A DNA stretch of 64,000 nucleotides, taken from NCBI RefSeq assembly GCF_021389955.1, contig NZ_CP089980.1:5141001-5205000 (forward strand). The letters run 5' to 3'. The notes under the pieces are model-generated. The model saw only the letters and a program-made list of their open reading frames with translations. It was not told the origin of the DNA and ran no database searches. Within the stretch, counting starts at the first letter, position 1. Each line of letters opens with the position of its first letter. Source of the DNA: Fulvivirga maritima (lineage in GTDB: Bacteria > Bacteroidota > Bacteroidia > Cytophagales > Cyclobacteriaceae). The position numbers and the translations under genes were made by a program. This document shows positions 1 to 9,032 of this stretch, in pieces.

Positions 1-779
1 CCTGTAATTTGCAGGATGTTGACACAAAAACCATTAGCTACTTTAAGAGTGACATCAACGTAGTAGATGACGGAGAAATATGTAATGGAGAAACCTTTAC
101 CTTATCGGCTTCAGGGGGAGACCAATATAATTGGTCAGGAGACTCCATCAGTTCTACCTCAGCTTCATTATCCGTAGAGCCAGATACCACTTCTCAGTAT
201 TTTGTTACAGTGATAGATGAAAACGGCTGTATCTATCAGGATACGGTAAATGTGCGAGTAGTAAGTGAGGTAAACCTACAATGGGAACATCAATTGATCA
301 ATAATTGCTTCGACAGATCATCTGTATTAGTGCGCAACCTCACGCCAGATGAAGATGCCCAATTCCGTTTTGAATTTGGAGATGGAACCTCGTCTACAGA
401 GCCTGAAATAGAGCATATTTATGAAGCAGACGGCAACTATTCCTTGAAGTTTATAGCCCAAAGAGAATTTTGTGTATATGAAGAGATGATTCAGATACCA
501 TCATATTACATCATGATGCCCAATATCATAACACCAACAGCTACCCCCGGCTATAATGATGTGTTTCAGGTAGGAATGGGCGATGATTTAATCGCCTTCT
601 CTGAAAATGATATAGTGGCAGAGCTACAAGTATTTAATCGCTGGGGTAAGCTTGTATACGAGTCCTCAGACTATCAAAACGACTGGAATGGTGCCGGCCT
701 GGCCTCAGGAGTTTACTATGTACAACTTAAAGTAGGCGATTTGACCACCTGCGAGAGCTGGTTACATATTGTTAAGTGA
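1..779 (+). CDS. C-terminal part of a secreted PKD-domain protein with type IX type B sorting domain (partial at 5' end)
   Basis: The reading frame is open to the left edge, so the true start lies outside the window. The visible 259 residues hold an Ig/PKD-like segment (GETFTLSASGGDQYNWSG), a PKD domain with the typical FGDGT motif, and a C-terminal domain of the gliding-motility-associated type B kind (NIITPTATPGYNDVFQVG, then FNRWGKLVYES and GVYYVQLK). In Bacteroidota such a tail sends the protein across the outer membrane through the type IX secretion system, often together with a PorP/SprF partner. The product is probably a large cell-surface or released adhesin. No enzymatic domain is visible in this fragment. 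The partial gene at the right end of the window is of the same class but is a different locus. Confidence 0.85.
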   Translation, partial: CNLQDVDTKTISYFKSDINVVDDGEICNGETFTLSASGGDQYNWSGDSISSTSASLSVEPDTTSQYFVTVIDENGCIYQDTVNVRVVSEVNLQWEHQLINNCFDRSSVLVRNLTPDEDAQFRFEFGDGTSSTEPEIEHIYEADGNYSLKFIAQREFCVYEEMIQIPSYYIMMPNIITPTATPGYNDVFQVGMGDDLIAFSENDIVAELQVFNRWGKLVYESSDYQNDWNGAGLASGVYYVQLKVGDLTTCESWLHIVK

Positions 780-818
780 GTAGGACCCGTTTATATTATT
801 CAATTTCAGAAAAAAAAT

Positions 819-2057
819 ATTATCATTTCAAGCAAACAAGACATCTTAGAACAGGTTACTCGCATAAGTATTTTTTTACTTTTAAAGGAGCCATACTATT
901 CACATATCTTCAGTTGTTTAAATAAAGAGGTAGTATCAGATCCGCATCCAATAACCACTATGGCTGTTGGCTGTCGTAAGCTTAATCATGTACTCTATAT
1001 CAATAATGATTTTTGGAATAACGTCTTAACTTCAAAAGAGTATAGGCTGGGAGTAATTAAACATGAGGTGTTGCATATCATCTTTAAGCATACTTTGGTT
1101 AACCAAAAGAATTATGACTCTCATATTTTAAATATCGCTATGGATTTAGTGGTTAATCAAATGATTGAAAGGAATCAATTACCTGCTGAATCTATATTTT
1201 TAGATAATTTCCCCGAGCTGAACCTCGATGCTGAAATGGGATGGCAATACTATTACAGGCGGTTGATGGAGCTTCAGGAAAATCATAATGGTCAATTTTC
1301 TCACACAAAGGCCTATAAAAACCTACAATCAATAGATCGTAATTCTCATGGTTTGGAACGCCATGCTACCTGGTTTGAGATATTTCAACTACCAGAGTTA
1401 GATAAAAGTTTGTTAGAGTCTGGCATCGACTATCTTATAGTGCTGGCCCATGGAAAAATGTCTAATAAAGCGTGGGGCACTCTACCGGCTCACTTTAGAA
1501 GGTATCTTGAAGCTATTATTGTCCCCAAAGCTCCACAAGTAGATTGGAGGCGTGCTTTGAAGTTATTTACTGAGAGTTCAAGAAAAACATATATCAAGTC
1601 TACGCTTAAAAGACCATCACGCAGGTATGGAACTATACCCGGCGTAAAAGTCAGAAGAATACAAAAGCTATTGATTGCAATAGACACTTCCGGTAGTGTT
1701 TCAAAAAGTGAATTAACCAAATTTTTCCAAGAGCTTTACCACATTTATAGGAGTGGATCTGAAATTCAGGTAGTTGAATGTGATGCTAAAATTGGTAAAA
1801 TTTATAATTATAAGGGAATCACTCCAGATTTTGTAACGGGAGGGGGTGGAACCAACTTTTCTCCACCAGTGGAATATGCCAACACGCAATATCACCCTGA
1901 TGCTTTGATATATTTTACTGATGGAGTAGCACCTGCTCCTAACCAAAAATCAAGGTGCCCTATTATGTGGATTATAAGTGAAAATGGTCTGTCTTCCACT
2001 ACTGAAAATTATAAAGAGCTGCCTGGAATAAAGGTGAAAATGATTAAAAAAGATTAA
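819..2057 (+). CDS. Putative zinc metallopeptidase with C-terminal VWA-like domain (DUF2201 type)
   Basis: From the first ATG (960) the protein has 365 residues. A zinc-metallopeptidase motif HEVLHIIFKH (H35, E36, H39, H44) is followed by a VWA-like domain with the MIDAS signature DTSGS (about residues 242-246) and a GGGGTNFSPP segment. This is the architecture of the PF13203/PF09967 proteins that partner MoxR ATPases. The frame stays open upstream of 960 back to 780, and that stretch reads like the family's N-terminal helices (SKQDILEQVTRISIFLLLKE, then PYYSHIFSCL), but it has no ATG, GTG or TTG. An ATT at 819 or 825 is therefore a candidate non-canonical start; otherwise translation begins at 960 and the N-terminus is lost. 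The MoxR gene follows 5 bp after the stop, so the two are surely one operon. The substrate is unknown. Confidence 0.8.
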   Translation: MIISSKQDILEQVTRISIFLLLKEPYYSHIFSCLNKEVVSDPHPITTMAVGCRKLNHVLYINNDFWNNVLTSKEYRLGVIKHEVLHIIFKHTLVNQKNYDSHILNIAMDLVVNQMIERNQLPAESIFLDNFPELNLDAEMGWQYYYRRLMELQENHNGQFSHTKAYKNLQSIDRNSHGLERHATWFEIFQLPELDKSLLESGIDYLIVLAHGKMSNKAWGTLPAHFRRYLEAIIVPKAPQVDWRRALKLFTESSRKTYIKSTLKRPSRRYGTIPGVKVRRIQKLLIAIDTSGSVSKSELTKFFQELYHIYRSGSEIQVVECDAKIGKIYNYKGITPDFVTGGGGTNFSPPVEYANTQYHPDALIYFTDGVAPAPNQKSRCPIMWIISENGLSSTTENYKELPGIKVKMIKKD

Positions 2058-2062
2058 AACAA

Positions 2063-3175
2063 ATGAATAAGAAAGATCAATTTGATTTTATTACCTATGG
2101 AGCCAAGGTAGATAGTGAAAGGGTAACAGAGCTGGTAAATCATATTATGCAGGTACAGCATGGTAGTAACAATACTACTCCGTTATGTATTTGGGGTACT
2201 CATGGCATAGGTAAAACGCAGTTGATAGAGAAAATAGCAACAGACTCAGGCCTACAGTTTGTATATATAGCACCAGCACAGTTCGAAGAGATGGGTGATT
2301 TGATAGGCATGCCGCATATTTCTCAAACTGAATCAGGAGAGGTGAGTCAATTTGCTCCGCCAGAGTGGGTTCCTAAAGAAGAGGGTCCAGGAATTTTATT
2401 GATAGATGATGTAAATCGGGCTGATGATCGAATACTTAGAGGGATAATGCAGCTCTTGCAAAACTATGAGTTAATTAGTTGGAAATTACCCCGCAAATGG
2501 ATGATTGTGCTTACTGCCAATCCTGATGGAGGTGATTATTCTGTAACTACTATGGATGATGCCATGATTACACGAATGATCCATGTTACTATGGAGTTTA
2601 ATGTTAAATCATGGGCTCGATGGGCAGAGCAAGCAGGAATAGATGCTAGAGGAATAGAGTTTGTATTAACTTATCCCGAAATTGTTACAGGCAACCGTAC
2701 TACACCAAGAACTCTGGTTCAGTTTTTTGAATCTATTCAACCTATCAGTAATCTGTACGAAAACCTTGACTTAGTTAAAATGCTGGCTGATGGCTGTTTA
2801 GATGAAGAAACAGCTGTAGCGTTTATCAATTTTGTGAGAATGGATTTAGATAAAATTATATCGCCTGAGGAGATCCTTTCTTCAGGTCAGTTTAAAATTA
2901 TTGCCGGCCAAATTAATGAATTGATAGGACAGCAACCTAAGCGGTTAGATATTCTTTCGGTAATGATGACGAGGTTGACTAATCATTTACTTTTCAATAA
3001 AGAGTCATTAGATAATAAGGAGTTTGATAACCTAAAATCATTTATTCTTTTAGACATCATTCCGAATGACCTTAGGCTCTCTATGGCTCAGGAGTTAGTG
3101 AATTCTAGCAAGACTCATCTTAAAAAGATGTATGCCATACCAGAGATAGGAAAACTTATTTTAACTAAAATGTAA
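2063..3175 (+). CDS. MoxR-family AAA+ ATPase
   Basis: A 370-residue AAA+ ATPase. The Walker A motif GTHGIGKT is at about residues 45-52, Walker B ILLIDDV at 111-117, a sensor-1 segment VLTANPD near 149-155, and a C-terminal helical lid follows. MoxR proteins act as chaperone-like ATPases that remodel or insert metal into targets together with VWA-domain partners. Here the VWA partner is the gene directly upstream (5 bp gap) and an LRR/BRCT-like protein follows 11 bp downstream, so the three products probably work as one complex in the cytoplasm. There is no signal peptide. The family call is secure; the biological target is not visible from the sequence. Confidence 0.88.
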   Translation: MNKKDQFDFITYGAKVDSERVTELVNHIMQVQHGSNNTTPLCIWGTHGIGKTQLIEKIATDSGLQFVYIAPAQFEEMGDLIGMPHISQTESGEVSQFAPPEWVPKEEGPGILLIDDVNRADDRILRGIMQLLQNYELISWKLPRKWMIVLTANPDGGDYSVTTMDDAMITRMIHVTMEFNVKSWARWAEQAGIDARGIEFVLTYPEIVTGNRTTPRTLVQFFESIQPISNLYENLDLVKMLADGCLDEETAVAFINFVRMDLDKIISPEEILSSGQFKIIAGQINELIGQQPKRLDILSVMMTRLTNHLLFNKESLDNKEFDNLKSFILLDIIPNDLRLSMAQELVNSSKTHLKKMYAIPEIGKLILTKM

Positions 3176-3186
3176 TTAACTAATAA

Positions 3187-5682
3187 ATGTCTTCACTAAA
3201 AGGATATATAGAAATAACACCAGATACTTTAGAGTCTACCTTAACTCAAGATAGTTATGATCATATAATAGTAGTAACCGTTATTGATCTCGATGGTATT
3301 TGGAGTGATGGCTTGCCGGAGGGTATTCTAAGTAGGTTTCCGAATGTTGAAGGTTTGAAGCTTTTCGTTAAAAACCTTAGCTATTTACCCAAAGAGCTAC
3401 CAACCTGCAAAAAACTTAAAACTCTAATTCTGAGAAAATCAAAAATAACTAATATACCAATATTACCTTCATTAGAATCTATTGAATTTGATAGTGGTGC
3501 GTCCCAAAAAATAGGTCCAATCATTAAAAACTTAAATGAACAGCCGCAACTAAAAAGTTTAAGTTTGGGTGATCATTATGGTAAGGCAGTTCCTAAAGAA
3601 TTATCTAAACTAGACAATATATCAACATTAGTGTTGGGTTATGATTACTTTAAGAAGCGTGAATTATCTCAGCTTGTAGCCGTGGCTGCTGAGATGAATA
3701 ACCTTAAAGTGTTGAAGATAGAGACCTGGAGAATTCAGGAACAAATAGATAAAAGCATACTTCAGCTAGATCATCTGGAGGTGCTAGATTTAAGGCTATA
3801 TGAGCCCCTGCAGTCACTATCGCCTTATATTGCTGGCTTTGAACATTGCAAGCTTCATTCAGGTCTAGAAAAAATAGACAAATTTTTTGAGGAAATAGAG
3901 ACATATCAATTATCTCAAGACCAGAAAGTAATGGCTTTTGCATGGTACACTGATAATTATAATGCTTTAGATACACTGCAAAAATTTGATTTTAATACGC
4001 AGCAAGCTTCAAAAATTCGTGTATGCTTATCAAATTCTATAAAAGGATGGACTAAAAAGAGCATTACTGAAAAACTGATGGGCGTGGGATGGGAGTTATC
4101 GTCCTCTTTAGAAGATAGCGATTTGGCAGTGGTTTCAAACAAAACGAAGCTGGAAGAATTTGTTTCTATTTTAAAAGGAGGATTTCAGTTTGTCACTGAG
4201 TCTGCTTTTAAGGAATTCTTAGAGACGAGTCAGAACAAATGGTTACTTGATGAAGCGGTAGAACCTGAAGTAGAAGGAAATGTATACCGTTTGTTAGCCA
4301 GCTATGATCCTGATAACCTTCGATTAGCCTTTGAAATAGTGAGTGGCGGTGGAATTAATAAAGAAGTATTATCCATGATAGCTGCCATAGCACTAAGCCA
4401 TCCTGATAAACAATTATCAAAAGAGGCCGAAAAACTATATGTAACCAGAGCTTCAGATAGTCTATTCCAAACTCTTAAGAAGGATAGAGGGGTTAGCCTT
4501 AGAAGATCTTCAAATACGGCAAGAAAGGTAAATATACTTGCTAATGTTGCTGATGTCGATTTCCCTGCATTTGTATTGATGCACCATGTGATCGCTGGGA
4601 ACAACCCGCAAATACGAGATGTTCAACTTGGCTATTTAGATCTAAAACCTTCAGTTTCTACTACTGTATCTCCACTTATTGTTTATTTTGATCAGATAAA
4701 AAGTATTAACCTTGATACCAGAAAGGATTTTGATTACGAGTCATTAGCTCAAGTGTTGCCAAAGCTTACTTTAGAGTCATTATCAATGGCAAATTGTCAT
4801 TTTACCATTGGAGAAGAAATAGGTAAACAGACCCATTTGAAAAAATTGGTTCTATCTTATAATAAGCTAAAAGATACCGTTGATTTAAGTGGTTTATCTC
4901 AACTGAAAAATTTACATCTGGCCGGGGTAGAAGGCATTAGTCAGTTTAATTTCCTTAAAGGGCTTTCTAATCTTCAAGAACTGAATCTTGATGCCTTAAA
5001 GCTTCAAGAAATGCCTGAAGAGATCGATGCATTAACAAATTTGAGAATCCTTTCAATTAAGAAAAATAAGATCAAAAAGGTGGCAGGTAAGTTATCTCAA
5101 AATATGCTTCGTGAAATAGATCTATCTACCAATAAATTGGAAGAATTTCCTGAGCTAGCCTGTTTAAACCATCTTCAAAAGCTGAACTTGAGATCTAATT
5201 CAATTAGTAATTTCAGCATTAAAGAATCTCCCTTTCTGGGTAAGTATGAGTTGGCTTTAAGAGAGCTAAATTTAGGAAAAAACAAACTAAAGGAAATAAG
5301 CTTTGAGGGCATGAATATGCCCAATTTATTCAATCTAAATATCGAGAGTAATCAAATTAGCAAGATAGATAGGTCCGTAATAGAGCAAACGCAAATTACA
5401 GAGTTACAGGCCAGCAAAAATAATTTGAATGAGATACCCCGTGCTTTGAGTGCTAGAATGAGGTACAGGAAACTTAATCTAGCTCATAATAATATCCAGG
5501 TGTTACCTCAGTGGTTTGCCGCTATACACGTAGATAATTGTCAATTGAACAATAATGAGATTAATGAAGTGCACCCTGATTTTAACAATCAACCAGTAGA
5601 AAAGTATGCCAGGCTATATTGGAATGTAAAGAATAACCCTTTTAAACCTGAGACTAATCCATACGGCGATATATATTGGTAA
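3187..5682 (+). CDS. Leucine-rich-repeat protein with central BRCT-like domain
   Basis: An 831-residue protein with no signal peptide. Residues about 50-220 are an irregular LRR block. Residues about 277-347 look like a BRCT domain (SITEKLMGVGWELSSSLEDS, then DLAVVSNKTKLEEF and FQFVTESAFKEFLE): two strand-helix units with the usual 'not-quite-identical partner' pattern. A helical region (about 360-480) follows, then a long, regular LRR block (about 490-800) with LxxLxLxxNxL repeats such as LREIDLSTNKLEEFPEL. It lies 11 bp behind the MoxR gene and ends at a clear terminator, so it is the last gene of the operon. LRR and BRCT modules both bind partners, so it probably supplies target recognition for the MoxR/VWA pair. 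That role is inference. Confidence 0.75.
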   Translation: MSSLKGYIEITPDTLESTLTQDSYDHIIVVTVIDLDGIWSDGLPEGILSRFPNVEGLKLFVKNLSYLPKELPTCKKLKTLILRKSKITNIPILPSLESIEFDSGASQKIGPIIKNLNEQPQLKSLSLGDHYGKAVPKELSKLDNISTLVLGYDYFKKRELSQLVAVAAEMNNLKVLKIETWRIQEQIDKSILQLDHLEVLDLRLYEPLQSLSPYIAGFEHCKLHSGLEKIDKFFEEIETYQLSQDQKVMAFAWYTDNYNALDTLQKFDFNTQQASKIRVCLSNSIKGWTKKSITEKLMGVGWELSSSLEDSDLAVVSNKTKLEEFVSILKGGFQFVTESAFKEFLETSQNKWLLDEAVEPEVEGNVYRLLASYDPDNLRLAFEIVSGGGINKEVLSMIAAIALSHPDKQLSKEAEKLYVTRASDSLFQTLKKDRGVSLRRSSNTARKVNILANVADVDFPAFVLMHHVIAGNNPQIRDVQLGYLDLKPSVSTTVSPLIVYFDQIKSINLDTRKDFDYESLAQVLPKLTLESLSMANCHFTIGEEIGKQTHLKKLVLSYNKLKDTVDLSGLSQLKNLHLAGVEGISQFNFLKGLSNLQELNLDALKLQEMPEEIDALTNLRILSIKKNKIKKVAGKLSQNMLREIDLSTNKLEEFPELACLNHLQKLNLRSNSISNFSIKESPFLGKYELALRELNLGKNKLKEISFEGMNMPNLFNLNIESNQISKIDRSVIEQTQITELQASKNNLNEIPRALSARMRYRKLNLAHNNIQVLPQWFAAIHVDNCQLNNNEINEVHPDFNNQPVEKYARLYWNVKNNPFKPETNPYGDIYW

Positions 5683-5724
5683 TCAGTTGTTTATGTTCAT
5701 TATTGAAGTTTAATTCTTACTTAC

Positions 5725-5756
5725 AAAGCTGGCTTATGAAGTCAGCTTTTTTTTTT
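5725..5756 (+). terminator. Rho-independent terminator of the VWA-MoxR-LRR operon
   Basis: A 9-bp stem (AAAGCTGGC with GTCAGCTTT, one G-T pair) around a 7-nt loop is followed by a run of T on the + strand. It lies 43 bp after the LRR gene stop and between convergent genes. The A-run needed to serve the opposite strand is only weak. Confidence 0.8.
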
Positions 5757-5774
5757 GAATGGTAACGTACTGAC

Positions 5775-7091
5775 TTAATGCAACATCAAACCCAAAGACA
5801 CGCCCGTCCAGGTTTTGATGTGCTTGTTGAACAGGGTAGCATCGGTTATGAAGAGCGGGTTTTCTGGTTCGTAGTTACGACCCCAGGCTATTTTTTGGCC
5901 TACAGAGAGAAAGGCATTAACGCCTGACAACTTAGGAATAACTCTATGGCCTAAGATTATGTTAAAGCCTGAAACCAAAACCTTCATATCCTTTATTTCT
6001 ATTTCATCTTTTTTGATCATTTTAAAATCAAAGGCGTACCCAAAAAACTTAGTTTCAGTCATATTTGGAGTATTAGATCTGTTGAAATATAGCTTTTTTA
6101 GGCTATAGCCAATTCCGTAAGAATGGTTTATACCAGGATCATGAGAATAGGATAGGGCATTGACAACATACTTGTTCCATTTTACCCTGATTGCCTTTCC
6201 ATTTTTCATATTACCGGTAGATATTTCATAGTTAAGTCGAAACATTTCATCGGCATAGGCAGAAAGGCTTACAAAATCGCCTATATTAATCAAGCCTATA
6301 GCAGTGCCATCTAATGTATTGCCTTTGATAGGATTCGGTTTATATAGATTGATAAGGCCAATTTGCGTTCCTCCTGACTGCTGCGCTATATTAAAAAGGC
6401 CGATTTGGAAGCCAAATAGCTTAGTCGCTTTATTGATCATACCAATTTGTACACCTGATCGGTCTTTTACCGTACTGTTTTTACCTTCAATATTGTAGGC
6501 TTCGTTAAAAAGCCCTACTTGTAAACCAGACATTTCTGCACCTACCGTATTTTTACCCAAAGTAAGTTGTAAACCACTCAGGCCTAGCTGTGTTTTATTA
6601 GCTAAAGCACCGACCTGTGCTCCTAATGAGAAGCTACCTACATAATTGGCCAAACCTGCTAACTGTATACCCACCATTTCTTTTTCACTCATATTGAAAA
6701 CAGAAGATATTTGTGCTCCGGAGACATCCCCACGAACCAGATTCACCAGTCCACCGATCTGTATTCCTTGCATATGTACTGTGCCCAATAAGCTCTCTTT
6801 ATAATCTTTATCTATAGAAGCTAAATTAGCACCAGTAATATTGGCAATGCCTGCTATATGTAAACCGCGAGATAAGGTTCTGTTATTTCCATTAATACCA
6901 CTCAGCTGCAGTAGGAGGGTACGGTCACTGTAACCAGAAAAGAGATTGATAGCTATTACGTTTCTCCGTTCATCATGATTTAAACCGGCAGTACCTAAAC
7001 CAGGCACCAGATTAATGTCCAACGGAACTAATTGGGCCTTAGTAATATGAAAAAGTAGTAAGAATAGGGTGAATGCTAATGAATGTTTCAA
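5775..7091 (-). CDS. Secreted LA_2272-like surface repeat protein
   Basis: A 438-residue protein starting at ATG with a classical signal peptide (MKHSLAFTLFLLLFHITKAQ). The middle, about residues 90-275, is built of glycine-rich short repeats of the form G-x-Q-[IV]-G-x-[LIF]-x-N, for example GVQIGMINKA, GFQIGLFNIA and GTQIGLINLY. This is the hallmark of LA_2272/LA_2273-like surface repeat proteins. The C-terminal 150 residues look like beta-strands of an outer-membrane or surface domain. It is convergent with the LRR gene and is transcribed alone. The exact function is unknown; surface location is inferred from the signal peptide and repeat type. Confidence 0.7.
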   Translation of the reverse strand: MKHSLAFTLFLLLFHITKAQLVPLDINLVPGLGTAGLNHDERRNVIAINLFSGYSDRTLLLQLSGINGNNRTLSRGLHIAGIANITGANLASIDKDYKESLLGTVHMQGIQIGGLVNLVRGDVSGAQISSVFNMSEKEMVGIQLAGLANYVGSFSLGAQVGALANKTQLGLSGLQLTLGKNTVGAEMSGLQVGLFNEAYNIEGKNSTVKDRSGVQIGMINKATKLFGFQIGLFNIAQQSGGTQIGLINLYKPNPIKGNTLDGTAIGLINIGDFVSLSAYADEMFRLNYEISTGNMKNGKAIRVKWNKYVVNALSYSHDPGINHSYGIGYSLKKLYFNRSNTPNMTETKFFGYAFDFKMIKKDEIEIKDMKVLVSGFNIILGHRVIPKLSGVNAFLSVGQKIAWGRNYEPENPLFITDATLFNKHIKTWTGVSLGLMLH

Positions 7092-7214
7092 AAACGGTTG
7101 GCGGTTGATTGTAAATGTTTCTAAATTATAAATATTGGTTTAATATTTATATTATTTAGTATGAAAATGGTAATAAACCGCCAAAACCGTATTGTCTACA
7201 CAACTTTTGATATC

Positions 7215-7545
7215 CTACACCTTCCTCGCTATCAGTAAGGCATTAGTAGGAGGGTAAGGCAGTTCTTGCATATCAGGAGTAAATAGCTTCACCTTTTCTT
7301 CAAACCTGTTTTTGGTGATCCATGGGTTGGTGTAAGCATGAGAGTTTTTAGCCAGTTGAAAACCAGCCTTTTTGAGCTCAGCTTCCCAATCTTTAAAACT
7401 CCAGAAGCAAAAGCGCTCATGCATTTCGCTATACCAGTTATCAGTGAAATCCTTAGTCAGCATATATTCAGCAGCATCACGAAGCTTTAATACAATGTAC
7501 TTTTGATGATCAATCTCTTTGATGTTGTAATCAATAGTCTCCTTT
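7215..7545 (-). pseudogene. C-terminal remainder of the frameshifted methyltransferase
   Basis: This stretch is in the +1 frame relative to the preceding gene part. It reads KETIDYNIKEIDHQKYIVLK and ends NALLIARKV, a normal ending for a Rossmann methyltransferase. Removing one A from the A5 run would join it seamlessly to the upstream frame (QTEKETIDYN) and give one protein of about 527 residues. The longer open frame back to 7763 has no independent coding character, because it overlaps the methyltransferase core. Either the gene is a recent pseudogene or the extra base is a sequencing error. Confidence 0.6.
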
Positions 7546-8799
7546 TTCTGTTTGTCTGAAATCCTTAGTGAAGCGCAGAAACCTACTATAAGTAGAAAGA
7601 CCTTTGAGATGGGCCGAAAGCGCCTTACTATCCGTAAATTGCTGATCAAAGGCATCATTAGAGCCATCTTCCTCATTAAGTAGCATGTAGACTTCCTGAT
7701 CACCGTTTTCCGGACCAATAACATCTCTGTTGATCCACACGCCGCCAGACACCAGTTCATCATAGCGGTTTTGAATGAAGCTCAACAAATCATTACGACT
7801 ACCATAAGATTCTATTTCATGGGTAAGAGATGACGTGTGAATAGTATTCATAGCATTCTTTTCAAACACCAATGATGTTACGGCATTCTTCTGAGCAAAG
7901 AACACATTAGGGTTACTAAACTCCCCATTATGCTTGCGCTGATTACAGATGTCAAACAACTGACGGGCTACCTCAATACCATAGAAATCAGATTCCCGAA
8001 GCTTAGAGTCATCACTGGCCTGCTTAATCCATGAGCCTACAGCACAGCCAATGTCTCCAATTCGGCCAGGCAAAATATATGGACTGGTTTCCTTGAACTT
8101 AATTTCCGCGATTTCATCCATCTGCCGCACATAGGTATTGTAATCCCTGGAGGAAGTGATATCACCATCTTCACCGATAATAGGATCTGAAAGGATGTTT
8201 TTCACCTTCTCAGCCAAGCCGTAGGTTTGCCATATTTGCTGTGTAGAAGCGTGGATTTTAAGCGTAATATTGTCATCATGCTGCCATTGTGGTGAAGCTG
8301 CTATTTGTTCTACCATATCCCAGGGTAGCTCCGTTTCAAACACCTGCTTTTGGGCATCTTTCAGCTCTGCAGGCAGCACCTTGTAGCCCAACTCCTGATA
8401 CATATTATGGACTGACGTAGAGCAGATTACATACGTGTTATTAGGATTTAGATCTAAGCTCAAATCACTCTGATGCCTGATCTGCTTCACAGTATACGCC
8501 GCAAAATTAGGCACATGCCCCACATCATCAATACCATATACATAGCAGGGCACCGTCAATTCCTTACAAAACTCCTGAATCATCATGGCCCGCAAGTAAA
8601 AAGGAATAGGATTACGCTTAGTACCACTATGATTAGCCGAAGTAACTGCAAAAACGACTCCCTCAATAGTATGCTGCTGATCTATAACCTCACCCTCAAC
8701 ATCCTGAGCCTGGTACAGGCCACTCTCAATAAGATTCTGAAGATAACTAAACTGAAAACTCGACATTAAATGATGACGCCCCGGAAATAATAAATACAT
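7531..8799 (-). CDS. Nucleotidyltransferase-like / SAM-dependent methyltransferase fusion, main part before a frameshift
   Basis: The 422-residue frame begins at ATG 8799. Residues about 1-130 resemble the NadM-type nucleotidyltransferase fold: FPGRHHLMSSFQ sits where the GRFHxxxxGH active-site loop lies, SANHSGTKRNPIPF where SxxxSHTxxNPF lies, and ICSTSVHNMYQELGYKV matches the later strand. Residues about 240-400 are a class I methyltransferase with the motif I segment IGDIGCAVGSW and the acidic FYGIEVA strand. The frame stops early, right after an A5 run (T5 at 7543-7547 on the + strand), and the rest of the protein continues in another frame. No substrate can be named. Such fusions may modify a nucleotide-activated compound, which is inference. 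Confidence 0.65.
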   Translation of the reverse strand: MYLLFPGRHHLMSSFQFSYLQNLIESGLYQAQDVEGEVIDQQHTIEGVVFAVTSANHSGTKRNPIPFYLRAMMIQEFCKELTVPCYVYGIDDVGHVPNFAAYTVKQIRHQSDLSLDLNPNNTYVICSTSVHNMYQELGYKVLPAELKDAQKQVFETELPWDMVEQIAASPQWQHDDNITLKIHASTQQIWQTYGLAEKVKNILSDPIIGEDGDITSSRDYNTYVRQMDEIAEIKFKETSPYILPGRIGDIGCAVGSWIKQASDDSKLRESDFYGIEVARQLFDICNQRKHNGEFSNPNVFFAQKNAVTSLVFEKNAMNTIHTSSLTHEIESYGSRNDLLSFIQNRYDELVSGGVWINRDVIGPENGDQEVYMLLNEEDGSNDAFDQQFTDSKALSAHLKGLSTYSRFLRFTKDFRQTEKGDY

Positions 8800-8900
8800 A
8801 ACTAATAATTAGACCACTAAGTAATTGAATTCCTCGGGATTTTGTGTGGTTGGGGGGGATTTAATGTTTGATTATGGGCAATTGAGATGGGTAGGAGGGA

Positions 8901-8921
8901 AATGCCTAAGGTTGGGTATTG
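8901..8921 (+). promoter_or_regulatory. Candidate operator, near-palindrome ATGCCTAA-GG-TTGGGTAT, copy 1
   Basis: The 21-mer here is identical to one at 37320-37340, and a closely related palindrome lies at 38316-38333. All three lie 40-111 bp upstream of + strand genes (here the PKD-LamG lipoprotein at 9033). The half-sites ATRCCYAA and TTGGGTAT are mirror-related, as expected for a dimeric regulator. The regulator is not known. Confidence 0.45.
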
Positions 8922-9032
8922 AAACAAATTAAGTTCTTTCGTATTATGATATGAATTAAACTTTAGATGACAAAAAATAGCCAATCAGCAGTTTATAAAC
9001 TATAAGGATCATTATTTCAATAAATTCTCAAA

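Noticed and set aside
7530-7560. Programmed ribosomal frameshift in the methyltransferase
   Set aside because: The shift needed is +1 at a plain A5 run, without a slippery stop context or stimulating structure; an extra base is simpler.
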